Assembly: GCA_937921825.1 (NCBI GenBank)
Contig: CAKZVK010000024.1
Coordinates: forward strand, 1-64,000
Length of the DNA stretch: 64,000 bases
Origin: an uncultured Saprospiraceae bacterium
GTDB lineage: Bacteria; Bacteroidota; Bacteroidia; Chitinophagales; Saprospiraceae
Direction of reading: 5' to 3'
A model generated the notes under the pieces. It was not told the origin of the DNA. It saw only the letters and a list, made by a program, of their open reading frames with translations, and searched no databases. How positions within the stretch are numbered: position 1 is the first letter of the stretch; every line of letters starts with the position of its first letter. Both the position numbers and the translations under genes were made by a program. This document shows positions 39,835-49,800 of this stretch, piece after piece.

Positions 39835-40809
39835 ATGATCACTAGACGTAAGTTTTCTTCCTTATTTGGCTTGTCGATCTTAGGTAATAGCTTAAAAAGC
39901 TGTTCCGCAGGAGTGATGACGGACACAACTAACTCATTTGTTAGTGGAAATCTTGTCATTAGTACTTGGAGAAATCCGACAGCTAATCAGTTGGCGTTCA
40001 GTGCTTTGAAGTCTGAAGATAAATCCCTTTTGGATGCAGTCGAAGTCGGTATTAATACCGTAGAGGACGATCCTAAGGACCAGTCAGTAGGTTATGGAGG
40101 GAGACCAGATAAAAATGGCGAAGTCACCTTAGATGCCTGTATTATGGATAGTAAAGGGAACGTTGGTTCTGTAACTTATCTCAAGGAAATCAAACATGCT
40201 ATCTCTGTAGCTAGACTAGTATTAGAAACCACGCCTCATGTCATCTTATCTGGTCAAGGTGCTCAAGATTTTGCTCTCGAAAATGGATATATCAAAGAAA
40301 ATCTGCTGACTGAAAAGTCAAAACTAGAGTATGACGAATGGGCAAAGGAGATGAAATACGAACCTAAAGCGAATATAGAAAGACATGATACTATAGGTCT
40401 TCTAGTGAAGGATGCACAAGGAAATTTATCTGGAGGCTGCTCTACGAGTGGAATGGCTTATAAGCTAGGTGGTAGAGTAGGAGATTCTCCTATTCCCGGT
40501 GCAGGGTTATTTGTAGATAATGAAATAGGGGCTTGTACTGCTACAGGAGTAGGAGAGTTGGTATTAAAAACTTGCGCAAGCTTCTTATGTGTAGAGTTCA
40601 TGCGCTCTGGCCTTTCGCCTCAAGCGGCCTGTGAAAAAGCAATTATGCGGATAATTGATAAAATCGGTGCAGAAAAGCAGCAAGTAGGCTTGATCTGTTG
40701 CAATAAAAAAGGGCAGATTGGCGCCTACAGTATCATGTCTGGCTTCGTTTACAGTGTAACTGATAATGATTCTACCCAAATTTTGGAGGCTTACTCATAT
40801 AGCTTATAG
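39835..40809 (+). CDS. N4-(beta-N-acetylglucosaminyl)-L-asparaginase / isoaspartyl peptidase family, Tat-like signal
   Basis: ERHDTIGLLVKDAQGNLSGGCSTSGMAYKLGGRVGDSPIPGAGLFVDNEIGACTATGVGE; N-terminus MITRRKFSSLFGLSILG. Confidence 0.88.
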   Translation: MITRRKFSSLFGLSILGNSLKSCSAGVMTDTTNSFVSGNLVISTWRNPTANQLAFSALKSEDKSLLDAVEVGINTVEDDPKDQSVGYGGRPDKNGEVTLDACIMDSKGNVGSVTYLKEIKHAISVARLVLETTPHVILSGQGAQDFALENGYIKENLLTEKSKLEYDEWAKEMKYEPKANIERHDTIGLLVKDAQGNLSGGCSTSGMAYKLGGRVGDSPIPGAGLFVDNEIGACTATGVGELVLKTCASFLCVEFMRSGLSPQAACEKAIMRIIDKIGAEKQQVGLICCNKKGQIGAYSIMSGFVYSVTDNDSTQILEAYSYSL

Positions 40810-40934
40810 TCGTAATGTGTAGTGAATACGAGGGTTTGAGACCTTTAAGTTGGCATTAGATTTGCATTCTCTCAGCAAAAGGTCTTCTTGTGCTATGCTC
40901 AGGAGGGAACTTACACATTTTAGAAAAAAAACGA

Positions 40935-41603
40935 ATGTCTGCAATAACCAGCGTATTAGTTGATAAGCAAAGTATTTTCAGAGCGGGTCTTAAGGCCTTT
41001 TTTGCTCATACTGTCGAACCAAGTGTCGAAATCATTGGTGAGGAAACTAGCGCTGAAGGTTTGAAGCTCTTCCTACATAAGAACCTTGGTACTGAACTGG
41101 TATTCCTTGATCTAAACCTACCCGATCAAGATGGACTCGAACTCATACCCCAAATAAGAAAGCATTTCAAGTCAGTAAAGATTATTGTCTTGACTTCATA
41201 TAGTGATTACAAGTTTGTAGGACAAGCTCTAAAAAATGGTGCAGACGGATATATCGTAAAATCTAATGAACCTGAAGATTTGCTACAAGGCGTCAGAGAA
41301 GTGATGGCTGGCAATACTTACATAGCGCCTGGCTTACATATCACACCTCCTAATGGCAAGAGGCTGACAAATGGTAAGAAGTCAGCTTATGAAGACAGAT
41401 TTGTCATCAAGCAGAAGCTGACTAAAAGAGAGCATGAAGTGCTAGAGCTAATTACACAGGCAAAAAATAACAAAGAGATTGCAAAAGAACTGTACATCAG
41501 TGATCAAACTGTAGGTGTACATCGCAAAAATATAATGAGAAAACTCGGTGTCAGAAATACAATAAACTTAATAAAGTTTGCACTTGAGAATCAACTAGTA
41601 TAA
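40935..41603 (+). CDS. LuxR/NarL-family response regulator
   Basis: Receiver LVFLDLNLPDQDGLELIPQIRKHFKSVKIIVLTSYSD...GYIVKS; HTH LTKREHEVLELITQAKNNKEIAKELYISDQTVGVHRKNIMRKL; ATG at 40935 preferred. Confidence 0.92.
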   Translation: MSAITSVLVDKQSIFRAGLKAFFAHTVEPSVEIIGEETSAEGLKLFLHKNLGTELVFLDLNLPDQDGLELIPQIRKHFKSVKIIVLTSYSDYKFVGQALKNGADGYIVKSNEPEDLLQGVREVMAGNTYIAPGLHITPPNGKRLTNGKKSAYEDRFVIKQKLTKREHEVLELITQAKNNKEIAKELYISDQTVGVHRKNIMRKLGVRNTINLIKFALENQLV

Positions 41604-41612
41604 GACCACAAT

Positions 41613-41629
41613 AGCTTATCCCCTAAGCT
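41613..41629. terminator. Weak hairpin after the response regulator gene
   Basis: agctta-tcccc-taagct, no T-tract. Confidence 0.3.
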
Positions 41630-41701
41630 TAACCTTTCCACATACTCTGAACAGATTTAATTTTTAAGTAAATCAATTGGCCATAGACTGGTCATTAATA
41701 T

Positions 41702-44700
41702 ATGATTATGACTTTAAGAGAATTGTTCAAGAGACAAAGTATTCTACAGCCTAAGAGCTACAAATTCATACCTACACTGGTTGTGATTTTGTTTGCGATG
41801 GGTAACATTGGTGCTCAGCAACTAGTAACTAATGGTGATTTTGAAGCCGGTTTAGCTGGTTGGACCATTACTAGTACAGGGACTGGGAATAATTATGTTC
41901 TCAATACAGGTGCCTTTAATTCCAGTTGCACAGATGCCTTCACGGTATGGATGAGTCCACAACCACAGATAGCAGACTTAAACAGTGTAGCTAGCGATTT
42001 GGATGCAGGAACATCTAAACTAGTTTCTGGTGTAATAGCTATACCTGAAGCCTGTAGTAAGCTCAAGCTTTCTGTGGACGTAGAGTACGAAAGCCTAGCT
42101 CCTTTAGATCCCATGACACAGGATATTAAAATCACTGCCTTCGATGCAATGATGAACAATTTAGGAACTATGTTTTCTTTGACAGGTTCAGGGTCAGGAC
42201 AAGCTCATGTGCCTCATGCGACTATATGTAGGTCTATTTTCAACCCAGGAACGGGTTCTGGGTCAGCTGGTCTAGCACCTCTCTCTGGTCAGAATATCAC
42301 TTTGGAATTTGAAGCAACTGCGCAAGATGGTTGTTTCCCTCACCAGTTTGATAATATTGGTTTGGTCTGTCATGATCCTCTTGTTGCGATGGACATAGAG
42401 ATAACGGATCCATGCTCTTGTACCAATCCTAATAATGTAGTCCAAGCAGACGGCTCTTACTTCTTCCATGATATACTTCATGTCAGTTCAGGAGTAGGTC
42501 TGACTACAGTGCATTTAGCAGCTAATGATGGATTCTTAGTAGATGCAACTAATACGCCTATACCCGTAGGTACAGTGTTTACAGAAGTAACACCAGGAGA
42601 ATATGAGCTAGAGTTTTTCACGCTATCAGGTACTTCTAGTAACATAGAAGTAAGTACTGGTTTCGGATCAGTAGCTTTCACAGCAGGTGGCTGTGTTTTT
42701 GAAGGATGTAATGATTCTTGTCCTACTACTTTAGCTTGTAATAATAATATACAGATCTCTTTAGGACATACTTGTGAGGCTATTTTTGACCCTAACTTGA
42801 TATTAGAAGGGACTATAACTGATTGTCCTTTTTCTGTAAGAATAAAAGATGCAAATGATGTCGTTCTTCTTGCTTCAGAAATGAATGGAGGCGCTATGAC
42901 ACATCCAGTAATAGATGCAACCTTTATAGGTGATAGCTGCAAAGCAGAGGTGTTCTACCTAGATGATAATGGTGTAGAAGTAACTTGTTGGGGATGGTTT
43001 ACGGTAGAAGATAAATTAGGTCCGACGTTGACTTGTGCACCAGATGTTACAGTTTCTTGTAAGGATAATGTAACTGTTGATGCAGCTGAGCTAGCGGCTA
43101 TAGGCCTCGTTGATAATTGTGGCAATGCAGAGATTAGAATAACTAGAGATGTACTAAACGAGCACGAATGTGGGCCAGATGGTATCACTGCAGAACGTTT
43201 GGTTGAGTATATAGCAATAGATAACAATGGTTTAGTTTCTCAGACTTGTAGTTACCTAATATCTTATAGTAAGATCGACTTAGCTGATTTAGATTTCCCT
43301 TCTAACTATGAGGGAGAATGTGTAGATGGTGAGACACCTGATGCGGACATAACTGGAGTACCTAACGTAGGTGGATGTGATCTAATGCTGACAGATAATC
43401 TATGTAAGTTTAATATTTCATTTACTGATGATACTACAAGAACTTGTGGTTCTAATATTTCAATTCTTAGAAAATGGGTAGTACTAGACTGGTGTGCTGC
43501 AGAGCATAGACAGAGTTATCAGACTATCAAAATCTCTGACACAGAGCCTCCTGTGGTTTCTTGCCCTATAGATATAACAGTAGAAGCAACGGCGGGTTGC
43601 TCAGGAACATATACTTTTGATCCGTTTGAAGCAAATGATTTATTTGATGCAGCGATTATTGATGACTGTTCTAGTTTGACTTTTCAAGCTCAGTTTTTGA
43701 CTGCAGATGAGAGAGATGTAGATGATGTAGATCAGCCGTTTAATAATATGTCTGGTAATGGTCCATTTACTGCGACTTTACCAGGAGGACAGAGTTGGAT
43801 AAAATATATTGCAACAGATGCTTGTGGAAATTCTTCAGAATGTAGAATGGAAGTATTTGTCCAAGACAATCAAGCACCTATAGCAATATGTGACCAGTTT
43901 ACTGCGGTTTCTCTGGCAGACAATGGCTGGGGTAGAGTATATGGTCCTTCACTTGATGATGGCTCATATGACCAGTGTGGTGGGGAGGTGACATTTGAAG
44001 TTAGAAGATCAGATACACCATGTGGTGACGATGCTTCTAGTGATAGAGATGACACCATCTTTGGGGACTACGTTCAGTTCTGCTGCTCTGAAGCAGGAGA
44101 TACCGTTAGGGTAGAGCTTAAGGTTCTAGATCCAGTTGGGTCATTCAGCACCTGTTCTGTTAATGTGGTTGTGCAGGATAAGCATAACAACTTTGATATG
44201 GGCTGCCCTATGCCAGCCGTAATAACTGCTGATTGTGATATGAATTTGAGTCAGATTAAAAACATGTATGGATCACCTAACCCAAGTAACTCTTGTGGTG
44301 CAGTGCCTACCTTTATATCAGAAGATGATGACTCCGGTCTAGGTGATTGTGGCGCAGGGAGTATTTCTAGAATATGGACAGCAGTCTATGGGCAGGATAC
44401 TACTAATACCACTTGTATGCAGACAATACAAATTGAAAAGGCATCAACTTTAAGTAGATCTTCTTTCAATCCACCTACCTCTAATCCAGTTGCTAATTGT
44501 TCTAACTACTTTGAAGATACTGGTGATGGACCTAGTCTGAGATCGGATAATGTATGTGCTGATGTAGGTTTTACTTTTGAAGACAATAGTTTCTTTAACG
44601 TAGAGGGATATTGTGTAAAAGTTATCAGAACATGGACAGCTATCGACTTCTGTAATTACAATGCAGGTACCGGTGAAGGAATATGGGAATGGACACAAAC

Positions 44701-46555
44701 TATTAAGGTTTCTGATACTACAGGGCCTGAAATAGATGAAGATTCTTGTCCTGAGGATATAGTAGTAGTTACAGATTCAGGTGACTGTGAAGTTGCTGTG
44801 AATATGCCGATGCCATCTGCTGTAGATGCATGTACTGGAGAGGTAATTCCGGACTCAGGATTTATTTGGGCGATAGAAGGAACGACTCATGCTGGTATAG
44901 GTAACACTGCTTCTGCGACTCTAGGAGTAGGGGAGTACGAGTTCGTCTGGACAGTAACAGGAATATGTGGTGCTAATGCAAGTAACACCTGTGAGGCTAC
45001 AATAAAGGTAGAGGATACTACTGGACCGACACCTTACTGTAGATCAGTAGTGACGACAGTAATTTCTAATTCTAACGTGACTGGTAACCCATCTGTAGAT
45101 ATATGGGCAGGTGATTTTAATTTAGGAACAAGAGATGATTGCGATTCTACGAGTATTAGTATTTCTTTCAGCAGTACTGATCTTAATGATACAAGAAGAG
45201 TATATGAATGTCATCAATTAGGTTTCCATACATTAGAGATTTATTTCACAGACCAGAGTGGAAATCAAGAATTCTGCGTAGCTTCTGTTAATATACAGGC
45301 TAACGGTGATGTATGTGATACTATAGGTCAGAGAAGTTATGTGCGAGTAGAAGGAGATGTCTATACTGAAGACAATAAAATGGTAGAAGATGTAGAAGTA
45401 GGACTTCAGGCGATGGTTTCTAGTTCTATGAATTTTGAAGCGACTAACGAAAATGGACATTTTGCCTTTGATAATATCGAAGCCTACTCTGATTACAGAC
45501 TAGAAGCACAAGGAGAAAGTGATTACTTGAATGGTGTCTCTACTTTAGATCTTATCATGATCCAGAGACATATCTTAGGATTAGAGGATCTTGATTCTCC
45601 ATACAAGTTAATTGCAGCCGATATCAATAATAGTGCAGACATCAATGGATTAGACCTAATAGAACTTAGAAAGCTGATCTTAGGCATCTATGTGGAACTA
45701 CCACAGAATGATAGTTGGAGATTTGTAGATGAGTCTTACCAATTCACAGATGTAACAGCCCCATGGCCATTCAGTGAAAAAATTGAACTACAGCAATTAG
45801 CTCAGGATATGATGGATAATGACTTCATAGCTGTAAAAATTGGAGATGTTAATACGACAGCGATTGTAAATGGTGCTCAAGACATCGAAACTGGCCTGAA
45901 TTCAGGTGCTCAGCTTGAAACGGAGGTACATACCTTGGCAGCTGGCAATGAATATCTAATTCCTGTCTACCTAAATCAGGCAAAAGAGGTCTATGGTGTC
46001 CAGTTTAAGTTGAATTTTGATGAGGATCTAGAGATTAAAGCTTTAGAATCAGGCAAATTAAAGCTTGATGCTGAGAACTATGCTCTAGAAGGTAATCAGG
46101 CTATGATCTCATACAATGAGGAAGAGTTATTCTCAATAGAGCCTGGAGAAGCTTTATTCTACTTAACTGTTAGTGGTTCTAACTCATTGAATAATAATGG
46201 TTTAGATGCAGGTAGCCTTTCGTTAGAGGCAGAGTTATACAAAGAAGGATATGCTGTAGAAAATGTCAGTTTAGGAGCTTTAAAGCCAAGTTTTGTGACA
46301 ATTCTTCATCAGAATATTCCAAATCCATTCACAGCAGAGACTTTAATTGAGTTCGAACTACCTCAAGCGGGAGAAGCGACATTGACAATATTAGATCTAA
46401 ATGGTAAAACTGTGAAATCTATAAATGGATACTATAACGCTGGTAAAAATAGCTTGACAATTGATCAGAATGATCTAAGTGAAGACGGCGTTTATTACTA
46501 TCAATTAGATACTGAGAACTTCTCAGCAACTAAGAAAATGGTCCGTCTGAAATAG
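41702..46555 (+). CDS. Giant HYR/Ig-like secreted protein with dockerin-like region, C-terminal cohesin-like module and T9SS type A sorting domain
   Basis: N-terminal NGDFEAGLAGWTI (CBM4_9-like); HYR modules; YLNGVSTLDLIMIQRHILGLEDLDSPYKLIAADINNSADINGLDLIELRKLILGIY; C-terminal LHQNIPNPFTAETLIEFELPQAGEATLTILDLNGK...GVYYYQLDTENFSATKKMVRLK. Confidence 0.88.
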   Translation: MIMTLRELFKRQSILQPKSYKFIPTLVVILFAMGNIGAQQLVTNGDFEAGLAGWTITSTGTGNNYVLNTGAFNSSCTDAFTVWMSPQPQIADLNSVASDLDAGTSKLVSGVIAIPEACSKLKLSVDVEYESLAPLDPMTQDIKITAFDAMMNNLGTMFSLTGSGSGQAHVPHATICRSIFNPGTGSGSAGLAPLSGQNITLEFEATAQDGCFPHQFDNIGLVCHDPLVAMDIEITDPCSCTNPNNVVQADGSYFFHDILHVSSGVGLTTVHLAANDGFLVDATNTPIPVGTVFTEVTPGEYELEFFTLSGTSSNIEVSTGFGSVAFTAGGCVFEGCNDSCPTTLACNNNIQISLGHTCEAIFDPNLILEGTITDCPFSVRIKDANDVVLLASEMNGGAMTHPVIDATFIGDSCKAEVFYLDDNGVEVTCWGWFTVEDKLGPTLTCAPDVTVSCKDNVTVDAAELAAIGLVDNCGNAEIRITRDVLNEHECGPDGITAERLVEYIAIDNNGLVSQTCSYLISYSKIDLADLDFPSNYEGECVDGETPDADITGVPNVGGCDLMLTDNLCKFNISFTDDTTRTCGSNISILRKWVVLDWCAAEHRQSYQTIKISDTEPPVVSCPIDITVEATAGCSGTYTFDPFEANDLFDAAIIDDCSSLTFQAQFLTADERDVDDVDQPFNNMSGNGPFTATLPGGQSWIKYIATDACGNSSECRMEVFVQDNQAPIAICDQFTAVSLADNGWGRVYGPSLDDGSYDQCGGEVTFEVRRSDTPCGDDASSDRDDTIFGDYVQFCCSEAGDTVRVELKVLDPVGSFSTCSVNVVVQDKHNNFDMGCPMPAVITADCDMNLSQIKNMYGSPNPSNSCGAVPTFISEDDDSGLGDCGAGSISRIWTAVYGQDTTNTTCMQTIQIEKASTLSRSSFNPPTSNPVANCSNYFEDTGDGPSLRSDNVCADVGFTFEDNSFFNVEGYCVKVIRTWTAIDFCNYNAGTGEGIWEWTQTIKVSDTTGPEIDEDSCPEDIVVVTDSGDCEVAVNMPMPSAVDACTGEVIPDSGFIWAIEGTTHAGIGNTASATLGVGEYEFVWTVTGICGANASNTCEATIKVEDTTGPTPYCRSVVTTVISNSNVTGNPSVDIWAGDFNLGTRDDCDSTSISISFSSTDLNDTRRVYECHQLGFHTLEIYFTDQSGNQEFCVASVNIQANGDVCDTIGQRSYVRVEGDVYTEDNKMVEDVEVGLQAMVSSSMNFEATNENGHFAFDNIEAYSDYRLEAQGESDYLNGVSTLDLIMIQRHILGLEDLDSPYKLIAADINNSADINGLDLIELRKLILGIYVELPQNDSWRFVDESYQFTDVTAPWPFSEKIELQQLAQDMMDNDFIAVKIGDVNTTAIVNGAQDIETGLNSGAQLETEVHTLAAGNEYLIPVYLNQAKEVYGVQFKLNFDEDLEIKALESGKLKLDAENYALEGNQAMISYNEEELFSIEPGEALFYLTVSGSNSLNNNGLDAGSLSLEAELYKEGYAVENVSLGALKPSFVTILHQNIPNPFTAETLIEFELPQAGEATLTILDLNGKTVKSINGYYNAGKNSLTIDQNDLSEDGVYYYQLDTENFSATKKMVRLK

Positions 46556-46598
46556 AAGAATAAGCAGAAAAGACACAGAAGAATAAATTTTAAGTTTA

Positions 46599-46634
46599 AA
46601 AGTAGGTCTGAGCTCATGGTTCAGGCCTATTTTC
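46599..46634. terminator. Terminator after the 1617-aa dockerin protein gene
   Basis: aagtaggtctga...tcaggcctatttt hairpin (with G-U pairs) and T-rich end. Confidence 0.6.
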
Positions 46635-46758
46635 TTTGTATATATAAGATAATCAATCTATTATGTATAGTATATTTATTTATAGAAATTATACCCATTT
46701 ATTGTTATTGTAGACAAAAGAATAAGTCTCTGCGTTAAAAAAAAGAACTTATTCCTTG

Positions 46759-46766
46759 TACCTTTG
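46759..46766 (+). promoter_or_regulatory. Candidate TAnnTTTG promoter box for the cohesin-array/PorP unit
   Basis: tacctttg about 70 nt before ATG 46835, after a terminator-like hairpin. Confidence 0.4.
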
Positions 46767-46834
46767 ACCCCTTGTAAGAACAATAGGTCTAAGCCAACAC
46801 TACTGTACTTGTTTACCTAATTAAAATCCTGGAC

Positions 46835-49800
46835 ATGTCATTACGTATCCACGTCATTTTTATTTTACTCCTGAGTTCCATTACCGGATATGCTCAAACC
46901 CCACTGAATTTCATAACAACACAGACCTCTGTACCTGCTCCAGGCAGTACCTTGGATGTGGAAGTGAGATTCGCGGACTTCAATGATCTAATTGGCGTAA
47001 ATGCCTATATTTTATGGGATTCTACCGTGATGGAGATTGACACCATTCCTTTTGTTGATACTTCTAACACCTTACCAGGTTTCTCTAGGGCTAGCCTTGC
47101 ACTCCCTAGTATGAATAATTTGAATCCTGAACAAGGTCAGATGAAGATGTTTTGGTTTTCAGGTGGGGCTGTAAGCATACCAGATAGTACACATTTGTTC
47201 ACCATGCGATTCAATGTCGTGGGAACACCTTGTGATTCTACGACTTTCACACTTGGAAATGTAGGAAGCTTCCCCACTCAGATGACAGAGATTTTAAATG
47301 CAGCAGGGGAGGATATAGGAGGAATCATTACAGGACCAGTAGTAGAGATTCCTGGTACCAATTGTAACATGATGACGGCTAGTCCAGTTGGATTTGACTT
47401 ACTGAATGTTACAACAATGTCTGGTTCCAATATCTGTATGCCTCTAGTGGTAAGTAATTTTGATAGTATAGATTCATTTGGCGGCAGTCTCGCTTGGGAC
47501 CCCAATGTTCTAAGTTATACAGGTGTACAAGCCTTTGGTGTGAATAATTTTTCTGCCACAGATTTCAATGAATTACAAACTTCGGCCGGTTCACTCACTT
47601 ACACATGGATAGATAATTCTGGAGTTAATCCTGAGACATTAGGTAATGGTGCAACTTTATTTGAAGTATGCTTCGATGTACTTGGTTCTCCAGGGTCTTC
47701 TGGTCAGGTTAATATAGTGGATACACCGACCCCAGTTTCTATAACCAAAGCGCAACCAGATCCTACTAATCCGAACAGTATTTTGTTACAGTTCACGACC
47801 AGTGCAGGAATCGTGTCTGTACAGCAAATAGCACAACCAGACCCTGTAACTTTTCATTTTGCAGATGTAAGTGCTGATATGGGTACCAACGTTTGTATTC
47901 CTGTAACAGTAGATGATTTTACAAATATCAATTCAGTAAGTGCAAGTCTATCATGGGATGCCTCAGTAGCACAGTATACAGGGTCTCAAGCATATGCACT
48001 TAATAATTTTACAAATAACAATGTTAACTCTAATAATGCCTCTAGTGGAGAATTAGGGTTTACGTGGTCAGATATAAGTTCAGCGAATCCAGCGACACTT
48101 TCTAATGGCAGTACCTTGCTAGAATTGTGTTTTGATATGGTAGGAGCTCAAGGGACAAGCACTGGTGTGAATTTTTCTAATTCCCCATTCCCTATTATGG
48201 TTACTCAGCAGAATAGCACTCCAGGTCAGCCTGCTATAACCCTCCAAACCATGCTTGATAATGGTAGTATTGCTGTCAATAATAACTCCTTAGCAGATGT
48301 GGTATTTACCCTGCCAAATCTCTCAGGAAATAATGGCGATAACGTATGTATACCTGTAACTGTAGATGGATTTACAAATATAAATTCTGTCAATGGTAGC
48401 CTCATGTGGGATCCAACGATATTGAGTTATACAGGTCTCGGAAATTCAAACCTTCCAGGCTTGACACCATCATCTAATTTGAATGAATCTCAGACAGGTA
48501 ATGGTATGTTAGGATTTTCTTGGTTAGACCTTTCTGGTTCTACCCCAGTGACTATTCCCAATGGTGGCACTTTGCTGGAGTTATGTTTTGATGTAGTCGG
48601 TAGTCAAAATGCAGTGACTACTTTGAAGATGACAGATAGCCCTACGATAATATCTGTCTCAGAACAGCCAGCTAGTCCTTCAGAACCATCAATAGAACTA
48701 AGCTTTAGTCTCGAGAATGGATCTTACACTGTAATCAATGGTCCGAATACCGGAAGTGGTGTTACCTTGACTATGGGTTCAGCATCAGGAAGTTGTAATG
48801 ACAACATTTGTGTGCCTATGACTGCTAGTGGATTCACTGATATTAATTCTTTCAACGGAAGTATTCAATGGTCTCCTACGGAATTAGAATACACAGGAAT
48901 TGCAAATGTTGCTCTGCCTGGATTGACTCCTTCTGGTAATCTAAATGAAACTCAGACGGGTAATGGTATGTTAGGTTTTTCTTGGTTGGACCTTTCTGGT
49001 TCTGCTCCAGTGACTCTAGCATCAGGTGCGACGATTTTTGAAGTATGCTTTGATGTTATAGGGTCTAACTCTAATAGTACCTCTGCGCTGACTACAATTG
49101 ATTCACCGACGATAATTTCTATATCTGCTCAGCCAGCAAATCCCTCTGATCCGTCCATTGAACTTATGTTCAATTTACAACCAGGCAATTTCACTATTAA
49201 TGCAGGTTGTACACCAACTACAGGTGGAGTTGACTTTATACTTTCAGAAGTCTGTGCTGCGCCTACCGATAATACTGTTTGTGTGCCTTTAGAGGTTAAC
49301 AACTTTACAAATGTTTCACAGCTTGACTTTAGTCTAATGTGGGATCCCACAGTAATAGAATTTGATGAAGTGGATGAAGTTTTACTTGCCGGGTTCAATG
49401 AAACTAATAATATAAATACCAACCAGATTGATAATGGTATGTTGTCATTTATTTGGTTTGATGATACTGGTGCTAATCCAGCGACTTTTGCTGACGGTAC
49501 TGCTATCGCAGAGTTTTGTTTTGATGTCATAGGAGGAAACGGTGATGTTTCTGTAGTCAAGATGTTTGACGGTCAGTCAGTTGGACTGACGGATATCGCT
49601 GTAGGTGTTGCTGGGGCTACACCTTCTGACCCTGTAATGCCTACGACCTATACTTTAGATGATGGAGAAGTAGAAATTAAAACTGCATCTCCAGATTTTC
49701 ATCTTTCAGTATCAGAAACTACGACTGAGACTCCAGGAGGAGTTGCTTGCGTGGACTTGAATGTAGTCAACTTTAATAATCTGATTATTACTGAATGGAA

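Noticed and set aside
42478-42942. 154-aa minus-strand ORF inside the 1617-aa protein gene
   Set aside because: Antisense to a well-supported HYR protein; no signal or domain
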